The translations under genes and the position numbers were made by a program. Shown here piece after piece: positions 25,360 to 34,975 of a stretch of DNA of 64,000 bases. Source of the DNA: Thalassospira sp. (GTDB lineage Bacteria; Pseudomonadota; Alphaproteobacteria; Rhodospirillales; Thalassospiraceae); assembly GCF_030690045.1 (NCBI RefSeq), contig NZ_JAUYHK010000002.1, forward strand, positions 1 to 64,000. Reading direction: 5' to 3'. The notes under the pieces were generated by a model that was given only the letters and a program-made list of their open reading frames with translations, ran no database searches and was not told the DNA's origin. Position 1 is the first letter of the stretch; each line of letters opens with the position of its first letter.

Positions 25360-27030
25360 TCAGGCCTCGATCCCGCGCCCGCCATGATCGTCGGGCGACG
25401 GGGTTTCGGGCAGGATGACAAAGCGGCTGCCATCCTGAAAAAGCAGCCCGCCTGCCATGCCGGTAATCGTCAGGGCATCCTGAAAAATCGTTCGGATATC
25501 GTTCCGATATGCTTCGGCCAGACGGTTTTCGGTGCGCACAATCAAATCAAAATGCTGTATCCGCGCCTTCATCAACCCGTCAAGCTGGGTGTGGCCGATA
25601 TGGCTGAAAGACAGATCCAGCAAAAACCGCGTACCGGGATCATCAGACGGATTGTCGGTGTCTTCATCTTCCTGCCCCTGCCGCCAGGCCAGCCGGATCT
25701 GTTCGATTTTATCGCCCATCTGAAAGGGCATTGGCGCAATGCGCCAGCCATCTGACCGTTCTTCGGTGGCGATATTGCGCAGGGTGGCAAAATCGCCTTC
25801 CAGCTTTTTCGCCAGACCGGCATCGCGGGTTTCCAGGGCGCCAATCGGCCGGTCGCCCACCCAGCCGCGCAAACTGCCGCCCGATCCGGTCAGGGCAGAC
25901 AGGAAAAACACCATCGTTGCCGTCAAACGCGGGCCTGCGGCAGGAATATTGTTTTGCAACAGGGCGGCGGCCTGTGGGTCGCCTTGCGCCAGTGTTGTCA
26001 GTGCATTTTGCAGACTGCCCCACTGGCGGCTGAGTTGCGCGGTTTCGCCGCGTGCCATCAGATCGGCCTCGGTCATCACCGACATGGCAAGGGACCGGGC
26101 GGCATTGGCCGCGATACTGCCATCGACCGCAAAGGAAACCGTCGCCCCCGCCGGGGCCGGAACCGGCAGTTTGACCCCGACCACCCCGGCGGAAGTCCGC
26201 AGGGCGGTAAAACCATCGGGGAGCAGGCGGGCCTCGGGGCTGTTGGCAGGCAGGATCGTGCCGGTCAGGATCAGGGGGGCCGGTGCGGTGCCACTTCCGG
26301 GTGCGATTCCCGCGCCGGGTGTCGATATGACGCCTGCGGCGGGGATGCCGCCCGGTACAGGTACAGGCCCCGATGCCATGCCGGGAACGGAAACCGGGCC
26401 GCCCCCGGCAACCGGTGCACCGCCGGGCATCATCGGTGAAACCCCGGCCATATTGCCCCCGATCGCAAGGCCGGTGCCACCGGATGCCACCGCCAAAAGA
26501 TTGGCGGCCTGTGCCGGATTGGCGGTGCCTGCCCCGATAAACATCACTTGCAGATTGCTTCCGGCGGGCAGGCTGTTGCCACCGGGAAGGGACAGGGCGG
26601 TGGTGGTGATGGCGTTAAAGGTCTGGCCGGGGATCAGGGGGCTGGATAATGACGGGGTCGTACCACCGCCACCGGGCGGGGTGGTGATGCTTTGCGGCAA
26701 AAACTGAAACCGCATCAGATTGGCGGCGTCATTACGGCCGGGCTGGGTCAGGACACGCATCCATAACAGATCGCCAAGGTTTGACGGCAAGGGGGCGGGC
26801 AATTTGACCGTGATCGGGCCAAGGGCGGTCTGAAGCTGAATTTCTGTGCCGGATTTGCTTTGGATTGTTGCCTGCAACAGGGCATCGACCGGCAATTTGG
26901 CAACGGCGGCGGGCACATTTTGCGCCGTGCCGCCAATGGCCGTGCCGGATGGGGCAGCACTGCCCGCACCCGTGCCAACCGCGCCACTACCCGTGGCAGG
27001 AGGAGCGGGAGGAACAGCGCCGGTTGTCAT
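25360..27030 (-). CDS. FliK-like flagellar locus protein
   Basis: A 556-residue protein. Residues about 1-330 are low complexity, rich in Pro, Gly, Ala, Thr and Val. The C-terminal 180 or so residues are more ordered, with RFLLDLSFSHIGHTQLDGLM and HFDLIVRTENRLAEAYRNDI, an arrangement like the C-terminal substrate-switch domain of FliK hook-length proteins. A normal fliK is at 39457. It follows flhG with an 8-nt gap on the same strand, so it belongs to the flhA-flhF-flhG transcript. Exact role unknown. Confidence 0.6.
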   Translation of the reverse strand: MTTGAVPPAPPATGSGAVGTGAGSAAPSGTAIGGTAQNVPAAVAKLPVDALLQATIQSKSGTEIQLQTALGPITVKLPAPLPSNLGDLLWMRVLTQPGRNDAANLMRFQFLPQSITTPPGGGGTTPSLSSPLIPGQTFNAITTTALSLPGGNSLPAGSNLQVMFIGAGTANPAQAANLLAVASGGTGLAIGGNMAGVSPMMPGGAPVAGGGPVSVPGMASGPVPVPGGIPAAGVISTPGAGIAPGSGTAPAPLILTGTILPANSPEARLLPDGFTALRTSAGVVGVKLPVPAPAGATVSFAVDGSIAANAARSLAMSVMTEADLMARGETAQLSRQWGSLQNALTTLAQGDPQAAALLQNNIPAAGPRLTATMVFFLSALTGSGGSLRGWVGDRPIGALETRDAGLAKKLEGDFATLRNIATEERSDGWRIAPMPFQMGDKIEQIRLAWRQGQEDEDTDNPSDDPGTRFLLDLSFSHIGHTQLDGLMKARIQHFDLIVRTENRLAEAYRNDIRTIFQDALTITGMAGGLLFQDGSRFVILPETPSPDDHGGRGIEA

Positions 27031-27037
27031 GATATCC

Positions 27038-27826
27038 TCAGCTTTCGATCAGCTTGAGCGCGATTTTTTCAATATCCTGCGCCGCCGTTGAATTGGGATG
27101 ACGGGTCAGAAGCGGGGTCTGGTTGCGGATACATTCCGAAACCTTGGGGTCCTGGCGCACAACGCCCAGCAAGGGCGGCGAGATTTTCAGGAACCCCTCG
27201 CAGGCTTTCAGCAATTTGGTGTAAATCGCCTCGCCTTCCTTTTTGTCCTTTGCCATATTGACGACGACCCGAATGTCGGTTTTGGGTCGTTCCATATGGG
27301 TAATCTTGATAAAGGCATAGGCATCGGTCAGGGATGTCGGATCGCCATTGGTAATCACGATCACGGTATTGGCCATCGCCGTCATTTGCCGCACGCCCTG
27401 ATCCACCCCGGCCCCCAGATCGACCAGAACCCGGTCATAGGATTTGCCGGTTTGCATCAGATCATCCCCCAGCGCCTGAAGGCGTGAGACCTGCAAATTG
27501 GCAAGGCTGCCCGATCCGCTGCGCCCGGCGACAATATCGAAATCGCCCTCGGGATAGCGGGTAATGGCGTCTTTTAATGCAATGCGCCCGGAAATTACCC
27601 CGCCCAGATCGTGTTTGGGCATCAGGCCCAGTTGAATATCAATATTGGCCAGACCCAGATCGCCATCAAACAGCAACGGTTTGAAACCCTGCATCGCCAG
27701 CGCATGGGTCAGGGTGATGGAAAACCATGTTTTGCCTACCCCGCCCTTGCCCGATGCGATGGCAATAATATTGTCGCCCTTGCGGCGCGGTGCAGGCTTT
27801 TTGGCGGTATCGCTCTTGGTTATCAT
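27038..27826 (-). CDS. flhG: Flagellar number regulator FlhG (MinD-like ATPase)
   Basis: A 262-residue MinD/ParA-type ATPase with deviant Walker A SGKGGVGKT, FDGDLGLANIDIQLGL and VLVDLGAGVD (the Walker B region). FlhG limits flagellar number and works with FlhF at the pole and with C-ring proteins. The start overlaps the flhF stop by 4 nt. A basic N-terminal tail (about 1-18) precedes the ATPase. A C-terminal membrane-targeting helix may be IEKIALKLIE. Confidence 0.92.
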   Translation of the reverse strand: MITKSDTAKKPAPRRKGDNIIAIASGKGGVGKTWFSITLTHALAMQGFKPLLFDGDLGLANIDIQLGLMPKHDLGGVISGRIALKDAITRYPEGDFDIVAGRSGSGSLANLQVSRLQALGDDLMQTGKSYDRVLVDLGAGVDQGVRQMTAMANTVIVITNGDPTSLTDAYAFIKITHMERPKTDIRVVVNMAKDKKEGEAIYTKLLKACEGFLKISPPLLGVVRQDPKVSECIRNQTPLLTRHPNSTAAQDIEKIALKLIES

Positions 27827-28812
27827 TTCACGACCTCAGAGAAGCTCGGTTTCGCCGATGCGGTCCGCGATGCAGGGATCAGCAATTTTGCCAGGGCAAC
27901 GGGGCTGATTGCGGTAAGGCCGTCGGCGACCTGTGATGTCATAGTGACATTACAAAGGGAAAGATTTGCTGAATCCGCGCCAAATAATACCCCGCCCAGA
28001 CGGGAGGCGACATCAAGACGGGTCAGGACCATGCGCGAAGAACCGCAATCGGCGAAGGCCGATGCGATATCGGCGGTTTCATCGGCATCGCCCCCCGCCG
28101 CACAGACCAGAACCGGTTCACACGGGGCCGCGGCAAGATAGCTTTTGAGCAGGGCCATTTCAGAGGCGACAAAAGGATTGCTGCTGGCGGTATCGACAAG
28201 CACGATGTCGGCATCGCGGACCGCCTCGATCCGGGGCAGAAAATCGGCGGGCGATTTGATCACACCCAGATTGATTTTCAGGATTTTGGTAAAGGCTTCG
28301 AGTTGCGCAATGCCGCCTGCGCGTTTGCAATCGGTGGTCAGGACTGCGACCTTGCGTTTTTTCATCACGGCACGGGCGGCGGCACGGGCCACGGTCAGGG
28401 TTTTGCCACAACCGGGAATGCCGACAAAGGCCAGGGCGCGGGGCGTGTTTTTTTCCGGCAGGGGCGCAAAATCGAAAATCTCGTCCAGGGCGGTCGCCAG
28501 CAATTGTTGTGCACTGGTTGCCTTTTTTTCCCGCCCCATCAGGTCGCATAACCGCAAACGCAACCGTTCGGGCAGGTTATGGCGGATCAGGGCGTTGGTC
28601 GCATATTCCAGAAAATCGGCGCGCAATGGTGCCGATGTTGCCAGATCGCTGGTAAAATCATGTTCAGGGTCGCGGTCAAGGGCGGCGGTCAGGCGCACGC
28701 CCGATCCGGGGATGTCCTGGGTTGAAACGATGATGGCATCGGGACCCATATGCTCTTTGACCAGCGACATCGCCTCGGTCATCGTGGCGGCGGTAAAGGT
28801 TTTAAGATGCAA
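27823..28812 (-). CDS. flhF: Flagellar biosynthesis GTPase FlhF
   Basis: A 329-residue SRP-type GTPase that positions the flagellum. The N-terminal MHLKTFTA-T--EA---VK--MGPDAIIVST pattern is the FlhF hallmark. The G domain has P-loop VGIPGCGKTLT, TTDCKRAGGIAQLEAF and VLVDTAS (DTAG-like, with Ser for Gly), then VLTRLDVASRLGG (TKLD-like). The G3 box DTAS and G4 box TRLD differ from the usual DTAG and TKLD. It lies between flhA and flhG. Confidence 0.92.
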   Translation of the reverse strand: MHLKTFTAATMTEAMSLVKEHMGPDAIIVSTQDIPGSGVRLTAALDRDPEHDFTSDLATSAPLRADFLEYATNALIRHNLPERLRLRLCDLMGREKKATSAQQLLATALDEIFDFAPLPEKNTPRALAFVGIPGCGKTLTVARAAARAVMKKRKVAVLTTDCKRAGGIAQLEAFTKILKINLGVIKSPADFLPRIEAVRDADIVLVDTASSNPFVASEMALLKSYLAAAPCEPVLVCAAGGDADETADIASAFADCGSSRMVLTRLDVASRLGGVLFGADSANLSLCNVTMTSQVADGLTAISPVALAKLLIPASRTASAKPSFSEVVK

Positions 28813-28833
28813 AACAAATCCTCCCGCCGGTCA

Positions 28834-30984
28834 TCAAATCTGCCCCATGGTTTTCAGTTGTGCCTTGGGGTGAATTTCATTTTGCGACATCACGACCGTC
28901 GAGGGCCGGAACCGTTCGACGATGGACCGCACATAGGGACGGATGCCCGGACTGGTCAGCAAAACCGGGCTTTCACCCATCATGCCCAGGCGCTCGAACG
29001 TGGTGCGGACCTTGTTGATGAATTCCTGCAACTTGCTGGGCGGCATCGAAAGCTGTTTTTCCTCGCCGGTGCCGACAAGGCTTTCGGCAAAAATCTGTTC
29101 CCATTCCGGCGACAGGGTGACCAGCGGAATGACGCCTGCGGCGTTGGTGTTGACATCCGAAAGCTGTCTGGCAAGGCGGGATCGCACATGTTCGGTCATG
29201 AAGGTGGAATTGCGGGTAAAGGCGGTGGCCTCGGCAATGCCTTCAAGGATGGTCGGCAAATCGCGGATCGAAATCCGTTCGACCAGAAGATTTTGCAGAA
29301 CCCGCTGAACCCCACCCACCGAAATCTGGCCGGGGATTATGTCTTCGACCAGTTTTTTCTGTTCGTCGTCCAGTTCATCAAGCAATTTCTGGGTTTCGGC
29401 ATAGGACAGCAATTCCGGCATATGGTCCTTGATCACCTCGGTCAGATGGGTGGTGATCACGGTTTGCGGATCGACAACGGTGAAGCCCCGGAACATGGCT
29501 TCTTCTTTCATCGATTGTTCGATCCACATCGCCGGAAGATTAAAGGTAGGTTCGATGGTTTTTTCACCGGCCAGCGTGATTTCCTCGCCGCGCGGGTCCA
29601 TCACCAGCAACATATTGGGCCGCAAATCGCCGCGCCCGGCCTCGATTTCCTTGACCCGCACGACATAGGTGTTGGCGGGCAATTGCATATTGTCCTGAAT
29701 GCGGACACTGGGCATGACAAACCCCATGTCCGATGCCAGTTGGCGGCGCAGGGCCTTGATCTGATCGGTGAGTTTCTGGCCGCGTTCGGTCGAAATCAGC
29801 GACAGCAACCCATATCCCAGTTCAAGCCGCACATAATCCATGCGCAGCGCATTGGCAATTGGTTCATCGGGGACGGGAATGGCATTTTCGGCGGCGATGT
29901 CGCTGGCAGCCTTGTCGGTAATCACGTCTTTGGCTTTTTGCTGCGTCTTGCCGATTTTCCAGGCCAGAAATCCGAAAAGGGCGGACAGCAACACAAACCA
30001 GATCATCGGAATGCCCGGCAACAGCGCCATGCCGCCCATCAGGACGGCCGCAATACCCAAGGCGGCGGGATAGCCGCTGATTTGTCCGAAAACGGCTTTT
30101 TCGGTGGCGCCGTCAAGGCCGCCCTTGGTCACCAGCAAACCCGCCGCAGTCGAAACGATCAGGGCGGGAATTTGCGAGACCAGACCGTCACCGACCGTCA
30201 GGATGGTATAGGTTTCTGCGGCCTCGGCCAAAGACAGGCCCATCTGGGCGGTGCCGATGATGATGCCGCCAATCACATTGATAAAGGTGATCAGAATACC
30301 GGCAACCGCATCGCCGCGTACAAATTTGGACGCACCATCCATCGACCCGAAAAACGAACTTTCGTCTTCCAGTTCCTTGCGCCGTGCCTTGGCCTGTTCT
30401 TCGTTGACGAGGCCCGCCGACAGGTCGGCGTCAATCGCCATCTGTTTGCCGGGCATGGCATCAAGGGTAAAGCGGGCGGCGACTTCGGCGATACGGCCCG
30501 AACCCTTGGTGATGACGACAAAATTGATGATCACCAGAATGGCAAACACAATGATCCCGATGACGAAATTGCCACTGATCAGAAAACCGCCAAAAGCCTG
30601 AATTACCGCCCCGGCAGCATCGGTTCCTTCGTGGCCGTGGCCCAGAATCAGGCGCGTTGTCGCGATGTTCAGCGCCAGACGCAACGATGTTGCCACCAGA
30701 AGGATGGTTGGAAAGGAATTGAATTCCAGCGGTTTTTGAATAAACAGCGCCGTCATCAGGATCAGGACGGAAAAACTGATCGACAGGGCCAGAAACATAT
30801 CGAGCAACCACGGCGGCATCGGGAACATCATGACCACAAGGATCATGATAAAGCCCAGTGCCATCGCGATATCGCCACGGCGCATCGCGGAACTTACCCG
30901 CGATTTGGCATTGGCCATGGTAAAGACACCGGTATTTTCGGTCTTTGCTGTCCCTGTCGGGGCTATGTCACGACCGTCGGCCAT
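28834..30984 (-). CDS. flhA: Flagellar export gate protein FlhA
   Basis: A 716-residue inner-membrane protein of the type III export gate. About eight membrane segments lie in residues about 38-345, with the FHIPEP-type signature region LEFNSFPTILLVATSLRLALN and the conserved loop GRIAEVAARFTLDAMPGKQMAID. The cytosolic domain (about 370-716) forms the nonameric ring that docks chaperone-substrate complexes. Length is normal. An ATG 22 codons downstream (MANAK) is an alternative start. flhB is not in this window. Confidence 0.97.
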   Translation of the reverse strand: MADGRDIAPTGTAKTENTGVFTMANAKSRVSSAMRRGDIAMALGFIMILVVMMFPMPPWLLDMFLALSISFSVLILMTALFIQKPLEFNSFPTILLVATSLRLALNIATTRLILGHGHEGTDAAGAVIQAFGGFLISGNFVIGIIVFAILVIINFVVITKGSGRIAEVAARFTLDAMPGKQMAIDADLSAGLVNEEQAKARRKELEDESSFFGSMDGASKFVRGDAVAGILITFINVIGGIIIGTAQMGLSLAEAAETYTILTVGDGLVSQIPALIVSTAAGLLVTKGGLDGATEKAVFGQISGYPAALGIAAVLMGGMALLPGIPMIWFVLLSALFGFLAWKIGKTQQKAKDVITDKAASDIAAENAIPVPDEPIANALRMDYVRLELGYGLLSLISTERGQKLTDQIKALRRQLASDMGFVMPSVRIQDNMQLPANTYVVRVKEIEAGRGDLRPNMLLVMDPRGEEITLAGEKTIEPTFNLPAMWIEQSMKEEAMFRGFTVVDPQTVITTHLTEVIKDHMPELLSYAETQKLLDELDDEQKKLVEDIIPGQISVGGVQRVLQNLLVERISIRDLPTILEGIAEATAFTRNSTFMTEHVRSRLARQLSDVNTNAAGVIPLVTLSPEWEQIFAESLVGTGEEKQLSMPPSKLQEFINKVRTTFERLGMMGESPVLLTSPGIRPYVRSIVERFRPSTVVMSQNEIHPKAQLKTMGQI

Positions 30985-31037
30985 AGGATGCTGCTTTACC
31001 TGTCTTTAAATCGTCGTTTGTGTTCCGGGTATACGTA

Positions 31038-32594
31038 TCACATCTGATTGTCGCCGGGGGGCGGAACCGCCATTCCTTCGTCGGTATATTGCCGCAACTT
31101 GTTACGCAGGGTGCGGATCGAAATGCCCAGAATATTGGCCGCATGGGTACGGTTGCCAAAACAGTGTTTCAGGGTATCGATGATCAGATCGCGTTCCACA
31201 TCGGCCACAGTGCGCCCGACCAGCCCGGTGGTGCCGCTGCCGGCCTCATTTTCAGGTGTTGCCGGGGCCGTTGGCCGGGGTGATTCTTCATCGGGTATCG
31301 ATGCCGGTATCGGGGGCGCCGGGCGGGAATAGGATGCCGGTGTTCCGCTGGCCGCACTGGCATAGGCCATCGAGGCCCGGCCCGCCATCGGGTTATAGGC
31401 CTGTGCGGCGATGCCCGGATGGGTATGGGCGATATCTTCAGGAGCCGGTTCCGGAGCAGGTGCCGCGGCCATTGGCGGGCGGGGTGTTTCGTTGCTGCTG
31501 CCCGATAGCATAATGGCTTCGGGGCCAATTTCGCCGGGGCCTGCCACCAGCACCGCCCGGTGCATGGTATTTTCCAGTTCGCGGACATTGCCACGCCAGT
31601 AATGGCTGAGCAAACGTTCGACTGCCAGCGGGCTGAGCGGGCGCACCGGCACATCATTGGCTTCGGAATATTTGCGGATAAAAAATTCGGCCAGAACCGG
31701 AATATCGCCGGGGCGTTCGCGCAAGGATGGAATATCGAGATTGACGACATTCAGACGGAAATACAAATCGTCGCGGAAATTGCCTGCGCGCACTTCGTCT
31801 TCAAGATTGCGGTTGGAGGTTGCCAGAATGCGCACATCAATTTTGACCGGTTTGCTGCCGCCCAGACGGTCAACTTCCTTTTCCTGAATGACGCGCAGCA
31901 ATTTGGCTTGCAGGCGGACATCCATTTCGCTGATTTCATCAAGCAACAAGGTGCCACCGCCGGCTTCTTCAAATTTGCCGATCCGTCGGGCCGCGGCACC
32001 GGTAAAGGCACCCTTTTCATGACCAAACAGTTCGGATTCCAGAAGATTGTCGGGAATGGCGGCGCAATTGACCGCGACAAAGGGTTTGTCGGCGCGGCGC
32101 GATTTGCGGTGAACAAACCGGCTGATGATTTCCTTGCCGGTGCCGCTTTCGCCCGTGATCAGGATACTGGCATCGCTTTTGGCGACCTGTTCGGCCAGAC
32201 GCAGGGTTTCGGCCATGCGCGGGTCGCGATGGATCAGGGCGTGGCTTTCTTCGGTTACGGCCTCGAAAATCGCGGCAATCAGATCGGGTTCGGGCGGTAG
32301 GGGGATATATTCCTGCGCCCCGGCCTTGATCGCATTGACCGCACCATTGATGTCATTGCCAACGCCACAGGCGACGACCGGTACATTGATGCGTTCGCGG
32401 GCAATCGCCACGATCAATGCCCCGACATCGAGCGTGATATCGGCCATGACAAGATCAATACCCTTGCCTGCGCGCAGGATGTTTAACGCGGTGGTGATGC
32501 TTTCGGCCAATTGTACCGATGCACCCCGTGCCATCGCGATCTTGCTGGCTGCGCCTATTTGCCCGCCCAGTCCACCAACGATCAAAACCTGCAT
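31038..32594 (-). CDS. flbD: FlbD-type sigma-54-dependent flagellar activator
   Basis: A 518-residue enhancer-binding protein. The N-terminal receiver (1-115) lacks the usual acidic pair, reading VLIVGGLGGQIG, as in Caulobacter FlbD. The AAA+ domain (about 130-365) has Walker A GESGTGKE, the sigma-54-contacting GAFTGA and Walker B GGTLLLDE. A Pro/Ala-rich linker (about 375-450) leads to a Fis-type HTH (about 465-510). It would activate late flagellar genes and repress early ones, with FliX as partner; fliX is at 55883. Confidence 0.94.
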   Translation of the reverse strand: MQVLIVGGLGGQIGAASKIAMARGASVQLAESITTALNILRAGKGIDLVMADITLDVGALIVAIARERINVPVVACGVGNDINGAVNAIKAGAQEYIPLPPEPDLIAAIFEAVTEESHALIHRDPRMAETLRLAEQVAKSDASILITGESGTGKEIISRFVHRKSRRADKPFVAVNCAAIPDNLLESELFGHEKGAFTGAAARRIGKFEEAGGGTLLLDEISEMDVRLQAKLLRVIQEKEVDRLGGSKPVKIDVRILATSNRNLEDEVRAGNFRDDLYFRLNVVNLDIPSLRERPGDIPVLAEFFIRKYSEANDVPVRPLSPLAVERLLSHYWRGNVRELENTMHRAVLVAGPGEIGPEAIMLSGSSNETPRPPMAAAPAPEPAPEDIAHTHPGIAAQAYNPMAGRASMAYASAASGTPASYSRPAPPIPASIPDEESPRPTAPATPENEAGSGTTGLVGRTVADVERDLIIDTLKHCFGNRTHAANILGISIRTLRNKLRQYTDEGMAVPPPGDNQM

Positions 32595-32658
32595 ATCGTA
32601 ATCTCTTTCTGCTCCGGTTTTGGGCTGTAATTATCGTTCAAATCTGCCACAGGGCCGA

Positions 32659-33453
32659 TCAATCGAAATAGCTGACGCGCTTGGACGGCGGCAGAATGGA
32701 ATTTAACAGCATTTCCAGACGGCGCGGGTTTTCCTGCCGTCCGATCGATACTGCGCCGACCATATAAACGGAATTGAGCAATTCTTCTTCCTGTGAATTG
32801 CGTTCCAGTTTGGCGGCCAGCGGCATGAACACCATATTGGCCAGAATCGCGCCATAAAATGTCGTCAGAAGGGCAACCGCCATTGACGGGCCGATGGAGG
32901 ACGGATCATCAAGATTGCCCAGCATCTGCACCAGACCGATCAGGGTGCCGATCAGGCCCATGGCCGGGGCAATATCGCCCGCCTTGCGCATGATATTCGC
33001 CCCTTTCTGATGGCGCGAAATCGTGGCGTTCATATCCTTGCGCATGATGCCTTCGACGTCTTCGGCCGGGGTGCCGTCCACAACAAGCGACAGGCCTTTC
33101 CACAGATATTCCTCGCTTTGCAGGCTGTCGAGATGGCCCTGAAGCGACAAAACCCCGCCCTTGCGGGCGATTTCAGCCAATTGCAGGATTTGCAGGGCGG
33201 CATCGGCCGGATTGCGCGACGTATAGAAAATGGTACGCAGCAGCACTTTCCAGACGCCCAGAAATTCCCCAAGGGAAACACAGACCGCCGTGATCGCGGA
33301 TGTTCCCCCGATCACAATCAGAACCGATGGAATATCGATGAAAGCCCCGGGCGAGCCCCCCAAAACGATCGCTGCGATAATCAGGGTAAACCCGATCGCC
33401 AAACCGGCGACGGTTGCGATATCGAACGTCGTCCTTGTTCCCCCATCCGCCAT
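32659..33453 (-). CDS. motA: Flagellar motor stator protein MotA
   Basis: A 264-residue stator subunit, PomA/MotA type, with four membrane segments (about 14-33, 40-60, 155-178, 187-208). It has PSVLIVIGGT and the GDIAPAMGLIGTLIGLVQML signature and conserved charged cytoplasmic loop that contacts FliG. MotB is not found in this window. The gene lies between fliN and flbD, 22 nt after fliN's stop, an order seen in other Rhodospirillales. Confidence 0.93.
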   Translation of the reverse strand: MADGGTRTTFDIATVAGLAIGFTLIIAAIVLGGSPGAFIDIPSVLIVIGGTSAITAVCVSLGEFLGVWKVLLRTIFYTSRNPADAALQILQLAEIARKGGVLSLQGHLDSLQSEEYLWKGLSLVVDGTPAEDVEGIMRKDMNATISRHQKGANIMRKAGDIAPAMGLIGTLIGLVQMLGNLDDPSSIGPSMAVALLTTFYGAILANMVFMPLAAKLERNSQEEELLNSVYMVGAVSIGRQENPRRLEMLLNSILPPSKRVSYFD

Positions 33454-33475
33454 TCCCAGATCCCCTTTGTGCGGT

Positions 33476-33838
33476 TCAGTTACGTTCGGACTTGATGATT
33501 TCCGTCATGGTTACCCCCAAACGGTCCTCGACCACAACCACTTCGCCACGAGCGACCAGCCGGTTGTTGACATATATATCAATAGCTTCCCCAACCTTGC
33601 GGTCAAGCTCTACGACAGCACCACGACCAAGTTTCAAAAGCTGGCTGACCTGCATGGTCGATTTTCCCAGTACGGCGGATACCTGCACAGGGATATCATA
33701 AACGGCTTCAAGGTCCTTGGACGTTTTCATGCCCTCGCCGCCGATATCCAGCCCGGCCAGCAATTCGGTGCCTTCGCCTTCCAGTTCGATCTCGTCATCA
33801 TCAAGTTCAGACAATTCAAGATCGTCATCTTCAGCCAT
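33476..33838 (-). CDS. fliN: Flagellar motor switch protein FliN
   Basis: A 120-residue C-ring protein. The N-terminal 38 residues are very acidic (Asp, Glu, Leu). The SpoA domain (about 45-118) shows YDIPVQVSAVLGKSTMQVSQLLKLGRGAVVELDR and VNNRLVARGEVVVV. The ATG at 33838 lies inside the end of fliH (8-nt overlap). A longer frame to 33928 adds residues that read through fliH and look artefactual. Confidence 0.95.
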   Translation of the reverse strand: MAEDDDLELSELDDDEIELEGEGTELLAGLDIGGEGMKTSKDLEAVYDIPVQVSAVLGKSTMQVSQLLKLGRGAVVELDRKVGEAIDIYVNNRLVARGEVVVVEDRLGVTMTEIIKSERN

Positions 33839-34904
33839 GTTTGTCTCCTGCGTCTTCGTCGTTCGGGGGCAGCATATCGTCTGATGTGACCGGCGATGCC
33901 ACGATATCGGCATCATTCCCGTCGTCATTCAGATCGTCTGTATCTGCCTGTGATGGTGATGTTGGCATATTCGCGGGCATTGCACCATCATCGTCTGTGG
34001 CATCGTCTGTGGCATCGTCTGTCGCCAGATGACCCGCCTGAACATCGGCGGTGTCGCCGTCACCGCCGATCCCGGTATCCGGGGTTGTTTCCGGCACAGG
34101 TCTGGCGGCGATATCGGCTTTGCGTGTGTTTTGCAGGGCGGGGTCGGCCATGTCACTTGCCGTCAGATCATGGCTTTCGCGGTGTGCCAGTATGGCACGT
34201 TCGACAATATCGTTGATTTCGGCCCACAGGGCCGCTGTTTCACGCACTGCGGTGCCATCGCCCCATGAAACCCGGCAATCGCCGGGTAGAACATCTGCTT
34301 CGCCGACCACCAGCAATTGCCCCGAAAATCCCCGGCTGCGACCGATTTCAGTAATGCGGTCATTCAGGGCGGCGGCGATATCGGGATGGACCTGTACCAG
34401 AACCTTGGGCACATCAAACAGGTTTGACAGACATTGCCGGACGATCTGTTCGATTTCCATCAGATCGTTTTGGGCTGCCCAGGCCGGGGCGATCTTGCGC
34501 ATGATGGCGCGGGCAACATGAATGGAATCTTCGGCAATGCGGGCGTTGGCACGTTTTTGCTGTTCATCTATATGGGCCAGATGCCCGCCAACCACAATGG
34601 CGGTATCACTGACGGCCTTGTCCAGCGATTGCAAAATTTCCTGTCGGCCCTGTTCCAGTCCCTGCGCCTTGCCTTCGGCCAGACCTTCCTCGTGGGCGAG
34701 GGCACTGGCTTCGGCCAGTTTTTCGGTCATTTGTTCTTCGGTATAGATCGGCGGCGGCGGTGGGGGCGGGGCGTCTTCTTCGGGCTTTTTTTTGCGGCTC
34801 TTTTTGCTCATGCCATAGTCACCCTCTTCCGAGCCGGACGGACGGATGACATTGTCGGCATCATCGAAACTAAGATCGAACCTGAATTTTTCTATCGCAG
34901 CCAT
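33831..34904 (-). CDS. fliH: Flagellar assembly protein FliH
   Basis: A 357-residue regulator of the export ATPase FliI. After an N-terminal stretch with KKSRKKKPEEDAPPPPPPP, residues about 55-130 are an Ala/Glu coiled coil (LAEASALAHEEGLAEGKAQGLEQGRQE) and about 140-245 are the V-ATPase E-like domain. The last 110 residues are Asp, Thr and Pro-rich and contain a DDAT repeat (bases 33990-34025). The ortholog in Caulobacter is FlbE. It follows fliF without an intervening fliG. Confidence 0.85.
   Translation of the reverse strand: MAAIEKFRFDLSFDDADNVIRPSGSEEGDYGMSKKSRKKKPEEDAPPPPPPPIYTEEQMTEKLAEASALAHEEGLAEGKAQGLEQGRQEILQSLDKAVSDTAIVVGGHLAHIDEQQKRANARIAEDSIHVARAIMRKIAPAWAAQNDLMEIEQIVRQCLSNLFDVPKVLVQVHPDIAAALNDRITEIGRSRGFSGQLLVVGEADVLPGDCRVSWGDGTAVRETAALWAEINDIVERAILAHRESHDLTASDMADPALQNTRKADIAARPVPETTPDTGIGGDGDTADVQAGHLATDDATDDATDDDGAMPANMPTSPSQADTDDLNDDGNDADIVASPVTSDDMLPPNDEDAGDKHG
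33990..34025. repeat. 12-bp tandem repeat inside fliH
   Basis: Three 12-bp units (atcgtctgtggc, atcgtctgtggc, atcgtctgtcgc) code for a DDAT-type repeat in the acidic tail of FliH. Units are a multiple of three, so copy number can change without a frameshift. Confidence 0.9.
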
Positions 34905-34975
34905 TTATAAAACCGGCAGTCTGTTGGACAGCATGACAAAACTGCCAGACTGTCTTGGGAATGAAGCCGTCAGGA

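Noticed and set aside
28750-31047. A 765-codon open frame antisense to flhA and flhF
   Set aside because: It is a shadow of the GC-skewed codons of flhA, with His/Gly/Gln-rich composition and no domains.
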